From positions 650,208 through 714,207 of the forward strand of contig JAQFVV010000207.1 of the NCBI GenBank assembly GCA_028023455.1: a stretch of 64,000 nucleotides of DNA. Reading direction: 5' to 3'. Within the stretch, counting starts at the first letter, position 1, and each line of letters begins with the position of its first letter. A program made the position numbers and the translations under genes. This document shows, piece by piece, positions 11,426-24,686 of this stretch. The stretch comes from Epiperipatus broadwayi. Its lineage: Eukaryota; Onychophora; Udeonychophora; Euonychophora; Peripatidae. Under the pieces are notes generated by a model that was not told the DNA's origin, made no database searches, and was given only the letters and a program-made list of their open reading frames with translations.

Positions 11426-11736
11426 AAACAGTGAGGATTGCCAATTCCTCTACAAGCTTTATGATAAATGCTTAGCCAGAGCCAGCACTTAAAATATCTC
11501 TGTCAGGAACCCCTCCTCAAACCCCTGACCATGGTTTTGTGCTTTGGCACTCCTCAGAGAGGTGTCAGGGTAGATCTAGTGTCTGAACCTACCCTGACAC
11601 CTCTCTGAGGAGTGCCAAAGCACGAAACCATGGTCAGGGGTTTGGGGAGGGGTTCCTGACAGAGATATTTTAAGTGCTGGCTCTGGCTAAGCATTTATCA
11701 TAAAGCTTGTAGAGGAATTGGCAATCCTCACTGTTT
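11426..11736. repeat. Near-perfect palindrome, 147-bp arms, 17-nt loop (fold-back element)
   Basis: Arm 11426-11572 and arm 11590-11736 are reverse complements with only two mismatches that I can see. The spacer is 11573-11589. The arms include GTGCTTTGGCACTCCTCAGA and AAGCTTTATGATAAATGC. A diverged version of one arm occurs at 20760-20920. It is probably a non-autonomous fold-back transposon. A transcript through it would form about 147 bp of duplex RNA. Confidence 0.9.
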
Positions 11737-13320
11737 GTTAGTTAATGTTTGTTATTCAGAAATCCATTTTGGTATTATATGCAGATTATAGATATAGAAT
11801 TCGTTTACAGTTTGGAACACATTTAATAAAACTACACACATTATAGATTTCATTGTGTGCATGTTTTTATGTGTATACGTGCAATTGATATTACAATGTG
11901 AAGTTAATATATTTGTTAAAGTTGCTAATGAATGCTTTTCTTGTATTTTTTCTCAAGCAAAGATGATTGTCCAGCGTTGTAATTTAATGCATATTAGGAC
12001 TGTTAAGATAAGAAACTCCCATTTATAACCTGTTTGAATACAATTATGTTGAATTTTGATAATTGTGAGATTGCATTCGATGTATTTGCACACACATTCA
12101 TAGCATAGTTCTAATAAATATGAGTCAGTGCAAAGTTGAATTAAATCATTTATTGAAAAAAAAATCAAGATAATATAATAAAGAAATATTGTTTTACCTT
12201 ATAAATATACATATATCAATCCATTAAATGAAAGGGCTATTTGCCAAATACATTTACAATGTACTTACATATCTTATGAAATAATCATAGTATAAATTGC
12301 TAACAAATATTATATTTTTTTAATCTATTGAGACTAGAATTTTGCTTTTTGTTAACCAGATCTAGGGCACCATCAAGTAAAATAGTCAATGGCTTATTAC
12401 TGAATCCATGGAGTTTGTAGTTATATATCTTTACCTGTAAATTTTATATTTTCTATAAAGATCTAATGAGGATTGAATCTATTGAATAACAACACCTATT
12501 AACATAAATAAAAAATTATAGATTGTAAATCTAGTCGGGTTCTCAGGTGATTGATGATGATTACACCTGCAAGTCTATTTCAACCATTTCAATATATATT
12601 GTGAGAGAGATTTGTTTGAAACAATTTTCACAAGATTCCAGCTCAGAATCAATAACAACATTGTAAAAGTATTATACCATATTGATTATATACATGTATA
12701 TCTATAAAACTACCCCCCCCCTACACACAAACAACAATTCTTTGAATAGTTATTAAGTTAATGTAAAGTTAAACAAAGGTAAACATGATTCAGTATACAA
12801 ATAATTTTTGTCGTTCTTTGTACTAGAGATTATCTAAACTATCAAATATCACATGATCACCATTTTTTACTCTTACATGTAACTATACAAGCTAATGAGC
12901 TTAGTTTGAAAACATTATTGTGTCCTCATTTTGGATTCAAATCTTTATAGTTAGCTAAAAAAGTAAATGTGATTTGTGGAGGGTTGTATTAGATCCTAAG
13001 ATCTAAGTATACAACTATACAAGCTAACACAAGAGAAATATAATTGAAACTTTAGACTAAGATAATTCAGCAAGTAAATGGGTTTAAATATTTGGCAGGT
13101 TGATTGAGTGAGGATGTTCAACATTGACAGAAGACATCTTTGAAGAATTTAGAAAATCTGTGAGATTTGTATTCCTTGTTGACTTTCCCAAGTTTTGTTA
13201 TGTTTTAGCTTCCTAATCCCTGGAGTAAGAATGGCAAATTTAATATGGAATATTATTTTTGAGAGCACAATAACACAACAACTCAGATTTCAATTTATAC
13301 AATTTAATATACACATTAAT
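11737..13320. other. AT-rich noncoding segment with one MITE remnant
   Basis: No coding region seen. A C run lies at about 12712-12721. A minus-strand frame at 11953-12168 has no recognisable features. A MITE remnant is listed separately at 12847. Confidence 0.4.
12847..13030. mobile_element. MITE remnant, ATCACATGATCACC family
   Basis: Starts ATCACATGATCACCATTTTT and continues with TATACAAGCTAATGAGCTTAG and GGAGGGTTGTATTAGATC, matching the body of the complete copy at 16527-16948. The other end is not preserved. Confidence 0.6.
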
Positions 13321-15115
13321 ATATCTCGAATTTTGTAAAATGGTACGGAAAAGAGTTGAAAATGATATAAGAAAGTATAACTGTGAAATAGCAAGGAAAG
13401 CTGTAGAAGAAAATAAAAGTCTCAAAAATGTTAAACAACATTTTGGTATTGGTAGAAAATTTATATCTGCAATAAGAAAAAAAAAGATGGAATTATTACT
13501 AAAAGAGAGATGACATCATGAAATTGGTAGAAGATTTTTATCAAGAATTATATAGTAATAAAGAACAAGTACCTCCTATATCTATTACATCTTCCGAATT
13601 GCCCAGAATTTTAAATGAAGAAATGAGACATGTAATTAAGTGTATGAAGAAAGGAAAGGCTCCAGGAAATGATGGAATTATAATTGATATATTAAAATAA
13701 GCAGGTGAAGAAATAGAAACAATTTTAGCAAAGTTATATACCAAATGTCTAAATGATAAAGATGTACCGGAAGATTGGAAGAATGCAGTAATAATATTAA
13801 TATTTAAAAAAGGTGATAAAGAAGATATTAGAAATTACAGACTTATCAGCCTTTTATCAGTTTTATATAAAATTTTTACCTAGATAATTACAACTCATCT
13901 ACAGAGAACTTTGGATTTCCACCAACCAAGAGAACAAGCTAGATTTAAAAGTGGTTTTAGTACAATAGATCATATCCAGGTATTGAGAGAAGTCATAGAA
14001 AGGACAAATGAATGAGTTGTCATTATGTTTTGGATTTGTAGATTATGAAAAGGCATTCGATTCTATACACATTTCTTCAGTGATTAAAGCATTGGATCAT
14101 CAAGGTATAGGTCCAGGATATTGTCATATTTTAAAGAATATTTATAAAAATGCAACAGCAACAATTAGATTACATAATGATACTGGAAAAATCAACTTTG
14201 AGAAAGGTGTAAGGCAAGGTGACTCCATATCTCCAAAACTCTTTACAGCAGTGCTGCAAGAAGTATTTTGTGGATTAAAATGGGAAACTAAAGGAGTGAA
14301 AGTAAATGGAGAGTATTTAAGTCATTTAGATTTCGCAGATGATGTAGTTGTTTTTGCAAATAATGCTTCAGAGCTGCAGGAAATGTTGCAGGAGTTAGCA
14401 GATAAAAGTAGAAAAGTAGGACTAAAGATAAAGATAAATGTTAAAAAGACTAAAGTAATGTTTAATCGATTTGCTCAAAATATGAAAATAAAGATTGATT
14501 ATGAAGAATTAGAAGAAGTTAACAGTTACAAATACCTTGGTCAGATTATTAATACAAATGGAAACATAATGGAGGAAATTAATCATAGAATTAAACTTGG
14601 TTGGAGTGCTTTTGGTAGAAATAACTTGATATTAAAAGGAAATATGCCTATGTGTTGAAAAGGATGGTTTTTAACAAATGTGTTTTACCAGTTCTTACTT
14701 ATGGATCTGAAGCTTGGACACTTAATAGAAGAGCAATACAGAGACTTCAGACCACTCAAAGGAGTATGGAGAGATGTATGTTGGGAGTAACAAGAAGAGA
14801 TCAAAAACGCAATGTATGGGTAAGACAACAAACAGGTGTTACTGACCTTATTGAAAAAATTAAAAGATTAAAATGGAGTTGGGCTGGACATATTGCTAGA
14901 AGAGATGATAATAGATGGACAATTGAAATTTTAAACTGGATTCCAAGAGATTGTAAAAGACCCAGAAAGAGACCACATGTGAGATGGATGGATGAAATAA
15001 GAAAATGTGCAGGGGTGTTGTTGAAAAGAGAAGCTAAAGATCGGAGAAGATGGATTAAACTTGGAGAGACCTTCATCCTGCAGTGGATTGATAATGGTTG
15101 ATGATGATGAATATA
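13320..15115 (+). pseudogene. RTE-clade LINE reverse transcriptase, 5'-truncated and frameshifted
   Basis: Begins with the pre-RT linker (RKYNCEIARKAVEENK-like). RT fingers follow at 13518-13990 (CMKKGKAPGNDGI, VPEDWK, FKKGD, RNYRLISLLSVLYKI, EQARFKSGFSTIDHI) with in-frame stops at 13698 and near 13880. After a frameshift near 14008 comes the palm: FVDYEKAFDSI (motif A, catalytic D), GVRQGDSISPKLF (motif B) and LDFADDVVVF (motif C, catalytic DD). Then KTKVMFN and YKYLGQII follow. A further shift near 14650 leads to the C-terminal domain: VLPVLTYGSEAWT, WAGHIARRDDNRW, RWMDEIRKCAG and a stop at 15099-15101. The ATGATGATGA run at 15100-15111 fits an RTE 3' end. The endonuclease is absent. Catalytic residues survive but the copy cannot be translated as one protein. 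Confidence 0.95.
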
Positions 15116-16210
15116 CAAGTATATATATTCTAGGTACATGAATCAAAATGCTATTCTAGTTTGTATAACTTGATCACAGTTAATTAAGCATATAAGCCCT
15201 TTTCGATTATTAAGTATATTCACAAATATTAATACTAAAGGCAGTACATTTTACCTTTACCAGCATTATCATCCTTTAAGCCTGGCAGCCCTTAAGATAT
15301 TTAAAATAATAATCAGATCGAGGTAATCTGCTATGACCCTATTCAGCTTATGATCTTCAAGAACCAAGATTTTAGGAATAAGTCCCCCACTAGTTTCTTC
15401 CACCACTTCACTCTAGCCACACAGTTGCCTTGAAGGTGTTGAAGAAGAGCACACATTGCTGTTTTCCACAGTTTATGTACTTTCAGTCCTTTTGTTTTCT
15501 GGAATAATTAAGCTCATTTGGGAAAATTCAGATGGTCAGTGTATTATCAGTTTAATCTTGTTTCTGTAAACTTAATTAGCATTTTAATTAGTACTAATTA
15601 AATTTCTGCTGTTATCTGGTTATTTGTTTCGTCATAGAATAATTACTGTACATTTTAATTAAATATTTTATGTTACAGAAATTCGATTAATTTGATTCCG
15701 GCTATTTATTATTTATTTATTTATTTATTTGTTTTCTCTCTGTAAATTAATTTCATAACTTATTAAAATACATATATTTCAATGATTATATGTAACAATA
15801 TAGATTGCCTATGATTAACCAAAATCCCTGCTTCCAGAGATTTTTTGAACTTTTAGGGTTTCAATAATTAATCATTTTCTTCTCATTGTAAACTCAAACT
15901 CTTCTGAAAGTTTAAATAAACATTATTTTTACCATCTTTAATTTGTACATATCAAAATTCTTTTTCTATTTTGTACAAATTGGTTTTATTGAACACAATA
16001 TGTTTTAAAATAAATAGATATCAAATGATTTTATTACTCGGGAGTGCACAAGAAGATTCAGACAAAGTACTAGAATGGGGAGCAATCTATATATCCTTAA
16101 GCTCTAACCACTGCACCAAACCATGTAGGCAACATAACCTTTTAAATTATGCACAAGCTTATATTCATATCAGCCCAAAATCTTATACAACAATAACTAA
16201 AATAAAAATA
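15116..16210. other. Noncoding segment after the RTE copy
   Basis: Mostly AT-rich; a TTTA tetranucleotide run at about 15708-15731. The part at 15290-15500 is less AT-rich but shows no coherent frame on either strand. Confidence 0.4.
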
Positions 16211-16211
16211 G

Positions 16212-16948
16212 GCAAAAATCACTATACATATTGCCACACAAGCTAGAGTAATCAATGGATGCCATAAAGCATATGCATAAAATCCCCATCTAGTGCCTAC
16301 TCATCCAATATCTTTAGACTAGTTTCTGACTTGTGGCCTTCATCAGTGATGAACCTTGGATCTGAGAGCACTGTACCTAGATTTTAGGATCTAATGCAAC
16401 CCTCCAGCAGCCACCTTTTATCTCTATTTAACTACAAAACCTTGAGTCTTAAATTGAAAACAAATTAATATTCTCAATCCAAGCTCATTAGCTTATATAT
16501 TCATATAGGCAGATTGCTTTTAAGTTAATAAACATCATATGATCACCATTTTTTATGCTTGCTTATAACTGTTGTTAAAACAGGAAAAACTCACTATACT
16601 TATGACTATATAAGCTAATGAGCTTGGATTGAGAATATTAATTTGTTTTCAACTTAAGACTCGTGGTTTTGTAGATAAGTAAAGATAAAAGGTGGATTCT
16701 GGAGGGTTGCATTAGATCATAAGATCTAGATGCAGTGGTCTCAGATCCAAGGCTCCTCACTGATGAAGGCCACAAGTCAGAAACTAGTCTGGGGATATTG
16801 GATGAGTAGGCACTAGATGGAGATTTTATGCACATGCCTTCTGGAATCCATTGATTACTCTAGCTTGCTGTGTGTGGCTGTACATATAGTGAATTTTGCC
16901 TGTTTTAACAACAGTTATAAGCAAGTATAAGAAATGGTGATCATGTAA
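16212..16948. mobile_element. MITE with about 46-bp terminal inverted repeats plus an inverted partial copy
   Basis: A complete element at about 16527-16948 has termini that are reverse complements: ATGATCACCATTTTTTATGC then ATAACTGTTGTTAAAACAGG on the left, and their reverse at 16898-16946. Its body (16600-16895) is repeated in inverse orientation at about 16212-16505, giving arms of roughly 300 bp; shared blocks include ACTAGTTTCTGACTTGTGGC and its reverse at 16772-16791. No transposase is present. Related copies occur at 12847, 39602 and 60275. Confidence 0.8.
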
Positions 16949-19779
16949 TAACTAAAATAATAAATTTAAACCATACTTTGTAATTTTGTCTGAATGATAA
17001 AACTTAATGTAAATTTAAAATTCTTTTGAGATATCATTTACATCTGATGTACAATAAAGGGTTAAATGCTGACTTGTTGAAAATATTTTTAATGAGTTTA
17101 GAACTGTTTTTTACGTATCAATGCTCGCAAATGTAGATTGATGGATTTAAAAAAAAGAATCTTTTGGGTAAATGCAAAAATATATTTGTTGTAACTGTAT
17201 ATAATCAATTTTAATTCTCTTTTCAAAGAACCATTTAAAATTGAAACAAATAGTTTATAAACGTTCTTTTCCCAATTGTTAATGTTAACTTTAAAATCTG
17301 TAGAAAGCATTAAAGCCGACTGTTTATCATTAAATTAAGCAAACACCTTTCATTGGGATCAAACAAAAGAATACAATATTTACTTTACATTTTTAGTACA
17401 ATTATAAAAATAGGATCAGTGGAGAAGGGAGGCATTACATCAAAACAAACAGATAACTGAAATCAGAATTAAAACTTTATACAAATGATATGAGCTTTAT
17501 CATCACATTATCCAATAAAATTATTTTATTATTACTTGTCTTATAGAGAGATCCAAAGACCTCACAATTGCTTCCCCATTATATTTTGTTCACTGTCCAG
17601 TCTTTAATTTCACAAAACTTATTCCATCTTTTATACTATCAAATAAGATCAAACTCCATCATTTTCTTCTACTATCATCCACTCTTTCCAAATATCTCAT
17701 TAAATAATTTCTTCTTCTCAATACATGTTGGAATTAATTTCTTTCCCTATATCTAATCTTTCCATTCTTATCACTCATCAAAACTTTTACATTTGATATT
17801 TTATCCATTTAACTAATTCTCTGTAATCTTCTCCACTATATCTTAAAGGTTTTTAATGTATTTTTAATTTTCTTATTTAATATTCATATCTCACAATTAT
17901 ACTTTCAACACATTGCATTGATTAATGTTTCCAATTCTCTGTTCCAATCACAGATTACTTCTTTTTGGCAAATTTTTTTTTTCTTCAATATTATTTTTCC
18001 TTTGACCACATTATTATTATTGATTTAATTTATAAAATGCTACTTTAATAAAACAAATTCATAGTAGTTTTATTAAAAAATAATATTCATTTTTAGGTCA
18101 TAAATTATATTTCATCCAGACCTATATTTCTTTTTTATATTAAAGGTTAAATATATGTGATTAATATTTATTAATGCATGACTTTTTAAATTTATATTTA
18201 AATCATATTTTTACTCATGTATTAGATCTTACATATTTTTAAAATAATGCCACAAACATTAATGTAATATTTTTAGACATTTAGTTATAGACAAGAGAAA
18301 ACTGCAATTTCCCCCTAGAAGAATTCAAATATGCAAAACTCATTTGTTACCGTATGCTATTTTTATATTCCAATGTTCATTATCAAAAATTTTTAATTTA
18401 TATATTTAATAAATATTATATAGATTTAATTTACAAACATCACTTTAATATCACATTCTTATTCAATCCAATTAATGCAACTTAACTTTTCATATATGTA
18501 AGTGTCAATTTAGATAGATTTTGTAATAAAATAAAAATTATTTTTTTGCATATTTATTTTTAAAAAATTATTTTCCTAGTAACTAAAACAATGTAAATAT
18601 TTTAAAAGCAACAAATTTATCATCTGTAATTTTTAAAAAAGCTTTCATTTGTGATTTTATTAAAATAAAAGAATATTTATTATTTACCACAAAAGGTTAA
18701 TTAGTTAAAAAAAAATTTAATTAATAATAAAATAAAATATATTTTATTTTTATAATTGTAGTGTTCCAAATTAACAAAAATGCCTTTAAAACTAAACAAA
18801 GTATTAAAAGAACTTATTTTTTTATTCTATTAATATCAAGGCCACTGTGGGATAAGAAGCACATTTGTGCAATCCAAATTTTAGCACACCTTGTAACATG
18901 AAATAAATAAATTAAAACAAAATAAATTCTATATAATTATTTTCATTTTTTAAAAAACTCCATCATAAAAAATAAATGTAATCACAAGGAATATTAATTT
19001 TAAAAATACAGAGATGAACAACAGTTAATGTAATATATAACGTAAATGCATTTTGTGAACAGTCAAAAGCAATAATTATAAAAATTCTAACTTGGATCTT
19101 AACATCTTGCATATGAGTTAAAAACAAAATGTCCAATCATATTTCTTTACCAAAATATTATTAAAATAATCACATCATTCTTTAATTTTTACTCTATTTG
19201 TTTAATTTTAAGAAACCCTATAGACAGATTGATTTAAATTTTCAATCTCTGATTGATCAATTACAGAACCAGTAGTAAAATATATATTTGTTTTTTTAAA
19301 ATTATATTTGCTTTAATTAAGTTTCTAAAACACAATTTTTTTTGATTAAATTAATAAAGTAAATGAAATTATTTTAGAAATAAAATTATTTTTATAATTA
19401 ACAAAAACAATCTGTAGCTGCCAACATAAAATGTATTTTTTCCAACAATTCTTTTCTTTCTAATTTGTCTTCTGTGAAATCAAATATTTTCTAATAAAAT
19501 CTGAATTATTCTATTAAAATTATAAATTATACCAAATATTTTTTGAAAAAAAAAATCTAAAAGAAGTATAAAAAATATATGTTTTCATTTTTAAAATCAA
19601 AAGTAAAAAATAAAACCATCAAAATCAATGACTGCCATTCTTCTGCAGAGAGAACAAAAAACTACCAATTAGCACAATTTCTAAGCAGGTATTTGCATAT
19701 TTGTAAAAATATTAAATTTAAACATTATTATTACTTCTAAAAAAATCTAAAGATGGCAACATCATACAATACTGTTTTT
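16949..19779. other. Long AT-rich noncoding stretch
   Basis: Repeated A/T runs, no coding frame with family character, no RNA gene seen. The short frames at 17098-17310 (minus) and 17568-17756 (plus) are AT-driven. Confidence 0.45.
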
Positions 19780-20130
19780 CCTCTTTAGCAACAAGGGAAT
19801 ATACACATAAATGAAAAAATGTGGGTGATTTAGTCTGCAAGTTGTGTAAGGAAAACATAGAAAATGTTAGGCATCTGTTAATTCTGTGTAAATGCTTGCA
19901 AGTAGAAAGGGCACAAATAAACAAGTGGAAAAATAAATATAAACAAAGTAATTATATAGAAGGTGGGTTCTTAGTTTTATGCTGGGTTTGAGAAATGATA
20001 ATGGAGATTTAGATAAAAAGGCCATGGAGTTGACAAAGATTATATTATGGAAATGGAATGGAGCAGAATAGAGAAGAATATGGGCAAAAGTTAGAGTGGG
20101 GAATGGAAAGTGAAGGTAAAGTGGCTAATT
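19780..20130 (+). pseudogene. LINE 3' remnant: zinc-finger-like C-terminus of a reverse transcriptase
   Basis: The plus frame reads LVCKLCKENIENVRHLLILC then VERAQINKWK. This matches the C-X2-C-X4-E-X3-HLL-X2-C pattern found after the RT domain in several LINE clades (Jockey, CR1 and Tx1/L1-like). After a shift near 20020 it reads AMELTKIILWKWNGAE and WAKVRVGNG. Stops interrupt it at several points. It is a different family from the RTE copies. It could be the 3' end of the same kind of LINE as at 1-5030, but that part is not in the window to compare. Confidence 0.65.
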
Positions 20131-20259
20131 GATTCCCCTGTACATGGTAGCTGAGAGATTCCTGAACTCCAAAAAGAGAAAACAACAATACATCTCATTA
20201 TTATCATCATTCCTATAAAATGAATGAAAAATTGGCAAACAACATTGCAGATAGTTGTT

Positions 20260-20970
20260 AGACAGTGAGCCTAACCAATGGTTTCATGCTTTGTCTATCC
20301 TCAGAGAAGTGCTAGGTAGTTTCAGACACTAGATCTAAAAATACCAACCCAAAGCCAGCATTTATCTAAGAATTAATTATTGAGTAGAAAATCTAAAATT
20401 TTCAGACACCTAAATGTCTTCAAACCCAGCTATCTAACTCAAATATCTATATGGAGCTGAGAGATCTTCAGCCAAACCATATGTTAGTAGTCATAGCAAT
20501 ATAACATCACTTAAGATTTAAAGCAAAGATTATAAGTAGTCAATAAAAAAAATATAGTCATATATCACAAGACCCTTTTTTAAGCTTGTAAAAAGTAAAT
20601 AAAGAGCTTTGCTACTTGTTCAACAAGCTTTGTGATAAATGCTATTTGAGTTAGATAGCTGGATTTGAAGACATTTAAGTGTCTGAAAAATTTAGATTTT
20701 CTACTCAATAGTTAATTCTTAGATAAATGCTGTCTTTGGGTTGGTATTTTTAGATCTAGGGTCTGAAACTATTCTAGCACCTCTCTGAGGAGTACCAAAG
20801 CACAAAAACATTGGTCAGGATTTTGATGTGGTTTTCTGATAGAGATATTTTAAGTGCTTTCTCTGGCTAAGCATTTATCACAAAGCTTGTTGAGCAATTA
20901 GTAAAGCTCATTGTTTATATTTTACAAACTTAAAAAAATGGGGGTCATGTGATATATGACTGTATTTGTT
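20260..20970. mobile_element. Composite fold-back element related to the 11426 hairpin
   Basis: Two nested inverted pairs are visible. About 20325-20455 pairs with 20641-20760 (AGATCTAAAAATACCAACCC and its reverse; TTCTACTCAATA and its reverse). About 20551-20645 pairs with 20870-20966 (GTCATATATCACA and its reverse; ACAAGCTTTGTGATAAATGC and its reverse). Segment 20760-20920 is a diverged copy of the right arm of the 11426-11736 palindrome, including CACCTCTCTGAGGAGT and TATTTTAAGTGCT. Confidence 0.75.
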
Positions 20971-21480
20971 ATGTTTATAGTAATGTGTCATTTTTAAACT
21001 AAAAATTAGAATATTTAAAGGAAAGTAATTCAGAAATCTAAACATTTTCATTTATATATTTTAAGGGCATCCTCTATTGTTAGATATTGATGTGTCTATT
21101 GTCCATCACAATATAAATTTTATTACTTCTTATGGCAAAATGGTACTTATTTATTTGGTTTACCACAATGGTAGACTATTTTTAGCAGTTTTGAAAGATT
21201 GCAGTAAAAAAGAAGTCATAAAAATTACTTTTTTAAAAAAATAAAAAACATTTTTAGACAAAAAAAAATCGATTTTTAAAAGAAAATAATTTAAAAATAC
21301 ATAGATTTATCAAAGAGTGTAATTCAACGTAACCGTATTAAGTCTGAACGCAGATTTAAATAGTTCTGGTTTATATATTAATCACACCTTCACATTACAC
21401 GCTATGTATTTTTTAAGAACATGTATATAAAACCCAACTAGCAAGCAAGTGTAAATATCGCTTCTAAACGGTGCCATTTT
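20971..21480. other. AT-rich noncoding gap
   Basis: Nothing recognised. Confidence 0.4.
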
Positions 21481-21670
21481 TCCAGTGCGTAGCATGGAGA
21501 AACAGCGCCACCTAGTGGGCTAGATTGTTGGGTAGTTGCTGTTTAGCAGACGATGTAAGCTAGATCAGTTTACCTTGGCTATCAGTGCCACCAAGTGGGC
21601 AGTAGTGCTGACAGCTACTTGACATAGTGTTCCTGTGCATACGCATGGTGAACAGCACATCTAGCGGCTG
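21481..21670. repeat. GC-richer island with three related short motifs
   Basis: AACAGCGCCACCTAGTGGGC (near 21513), ATCAGTGCCACCAAGTGGGC (near 21580) and AACAGCACATCTAGCGGC (near 21650) look like diverged copies of one motif, spaced about 65-70 bp, two of them preceded by GTGCGTAGCATGG / GCATACGCATGG. The family is unknown to me. Confidence 0.5.
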
Positions 21671-24627
21671 GAACTTGCATCATCTGCTTTTGGCCCCCTA
21701 CTCTGAATATTTCTACTACTTTTGCAGAAATGACATCTCTAGCAGTGGCAGGGCAGTATTTCCCCAAGTTCCAGTGTACATAAATTGTAATTATCTTGGT
21801 AAAATAGTTTTTGATATAACTGATCTGTTGTTTTCCATGTTTCTTTCTCAGCTTTTATAATTCTCCTATAATCTGACAGTTTTATTTGTTCACACCTGCT
21901 ATAAGCTTTCGATTTCCATTTTGATATTAGACTGTTATTATATTTCAGAATATAATAAATTTGTCTTCATTTCATTGATATTTTATCTAGAAATTAAATA
22001 AATTATAAAAAATTAATTTGATTGTCAGAATTATTTTAAAAATTATATTTTAATCAAAATGAGGAACTGTTTCATTAATCAACTTTAAGAGGAGCATATT
22101 GAATTTCCAAAATAAATAAAATCATCTTTGTTTGATGTTTATTTTTAAAATGTACACAAATAATTACTAATATCTACTAAATTTATCAACTTATGCTTTA
22201 AAAGTTTAAATTTTTTTAGTAATTTTGATATTGCTATATTTTCTAAGAGACTGTTAGTGAGGGCATTTTTTAGACAAATCATATTTGACACTACAGTAAT
22301 TTTCATAACATTACTCAGAAAAATATAACCTTTTATATTTAAAAATGAAACACTTATGTAGAAAATAAATGTGTAATAATATATATTCTTGATTCCTAAT
22401 AATTATATAATTATTATGCAAAAATAATGATAAATTTTCCAAAATATCAAGTTTTTAGTCATTCATAATACTGTCTTGAAGTAATATTGCAAAGTTATTG
22501 CAAAGGTTGAGACTGCCATGAATACAATAATGGTTCTTTATCATTGTGAAGTTTTGAAATTCCCACTTTTTTGATTATTCTGACATCAGAATATTTTTGG
22601 AATGAAAATATTACAAAAAAAAGTGAATTTTAATGTTTGATTAATAGTGAAAAGGTATTATTTAGCTATCATCCTGTTTCACCTACTATGTTTCATAGTA
22701 GTACTTTTTTCCTAATTCAAACCCATCCCAGTCCATGTATATAAGCTTCTAGGGATTTATTTTTTAATTGTAATAGTGTATATTTATTAATTGTAATAAT
22801 GTATATTTACGTGTAAGTGTGTGTAATTGTATAGGTGTGCACATCCACAAGCCATATTAATATTTGTATGCACATAATGCATATGTATTTATAAATTTAA
22901 TATTTAATAAAATGATATAATCTTAATTAAGTGCGTGAACATTGTTATGTGTGAGTAATTACCTACATATATGTAAAAGAAGCCATAATGCAATAGATTT
23001 AAAAGCATTACAACTCTTTTAAATTAATTTAAATTTGTATTATCTTTAGTTAAAATTCTTTATTTAAAGGCTTTTGTATATAAAGTTCTATTTCAGGGAT
23101 GGTCACACACACATATATACTAAAATGTTTACAAACTTAAAACTCTTTTAAATAAACATATCTGTTATTATAAGAGTTTGTAATTCTTAGAAAGTAGTTA
23201 ATCAAACTTGTAATCAAACTTGTAGTCAAAATTTTAATGTCTTTTAAAGATAAAAAAAACTGAGAACAAGGTGTGATCTGTTGACCGTTATTGTTTAGCC
23301 AAAGAAATGACCAAAGGTTCCATATTTTATGCCTTTTTAATTACTGAGAAAACTTTGTAAACTGAGGTAAACAGATCACTCGAATTATGAATTTTTCAAG
23401 TATAAATAACTAAGCTTTGCTAAGGGAGGTTTACTTGTTAACTTTTACCATGCAAACTTAGAATAATCACTGCCTCTCTCCCTTTGGGAAAATGGTCAAT
23501 GCTCAAGTCAGAGTTTGAGACCCATAGCCTGCCCAGTCAAAAGCATCAGAAGGCATCAGCCCAGATGAGAATGATGGATCAACTACAAAGATCTCAACAG
23601 TGGAGAAGTGATAAATTTTCATGCATAGCTCTTTAAAATAACTCTTAAGAACTTTAAAATGAATTTCTAAAACTTAAGCTAGCTAATCTGTAAACATGCA
23701 TACATTTTTAAATCTAAATTGTAATAATGTTTTAATAAAATAAAAGCTTAAATTTCAATCTATAAAATATTATTTAAATTGTAAAATAATACCTGTAACT
23801 TACCTATTTCTTTAAAATCTAAATGCTTGTTAATAATAACTTATTTAGTTATTATGCTATCTTTCTAATCTGTGGTCATCCCTTTTTATGCTGTGCCCAG
23901 TTCAGAATGGAGATTGATTTTATGAATAAAGTTTGAGAGGGAGAGATGATTGACACTCTCTTCAAATTAAGTAATTTTGCTCTTTGGCACACACACTCAA
24001 ATTTTCATTTTGAAAACCTAAATATATTTGTTAAGCTATTATATTTAGCTTATTATTATTGTTTAAATTAGGTTTGCAAGTTAATAATTAGTTAATAAAT
24101 GCAATAATGAGTTAGAAAGCATATTATAAGTATTGCTTAAGTCCCAGATATGCTTTGACTTCCTTATTATAAACTGTGCCGATTTATTAATAAAATTAGA
24201 TTACTTTTAAATAATTCTTTTTAGTATGTTTTAAAAATGCTAATTAATGAATTGGTGTATGGCAGTTTTGCAGAACAAAACTATAGAATTTTGTGTACAT
24301 TTAAGTTATTAATTAATATTATATTTAGTGTGATGAATGTGTCTTTAGGAAGTACATATGTGCATATATACACATTGCTGTATAATTTTATTATAATGGG
24401 CTTTGGTGCAAAGGCCACCCCATTACTCTTAGTTTGGACAGCTTTCTCTTATAAATGGGCTTAAGTTTTAAAGGCCTCTCACTAAACTATTTTAAAACTG
24501 GAATACTAGGGTCCACATTGTTTTTATAAGCTGCTCTGATTACCGAACTAAATGTTCACTTTATTCACAGTGAATCATGTAGAGTTAAAGGGAAGAGTAC
24601 ATGGTACTGAATCCCCACATTTAAAAT
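21671..24627. other. AT-rich noncoding stretch
   Basis: No coding region supported. 23460-23620 is less AT-rich and may be an old repeat, but I cannot name it. The frame at 24237-24464 has no family features. Confidence 0.4.
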
Positions 24628-24686
24628 GCACAACTCTTTAGTAATATATATATATATATATATATATATTACTAAGAGAGTTGTGC
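24628..24686. repeat. Short palindrome around a (TA)n core
   Basis: GCACAACTCTTTAGTAATA and its near-exact reverse TATTACTAAGAGAGTTGTGC flank a TA run; one mismatch in about 20 bp. It lies about 35 bp outside the boundary of the outer LTR element. Confidence 0.75.

Noticed and set aside
14801-15139. 112-codon minus frame over the RTE C-terminus
   Set aside because: Antisense shadow of clear RT coding sequence on the plus strand.
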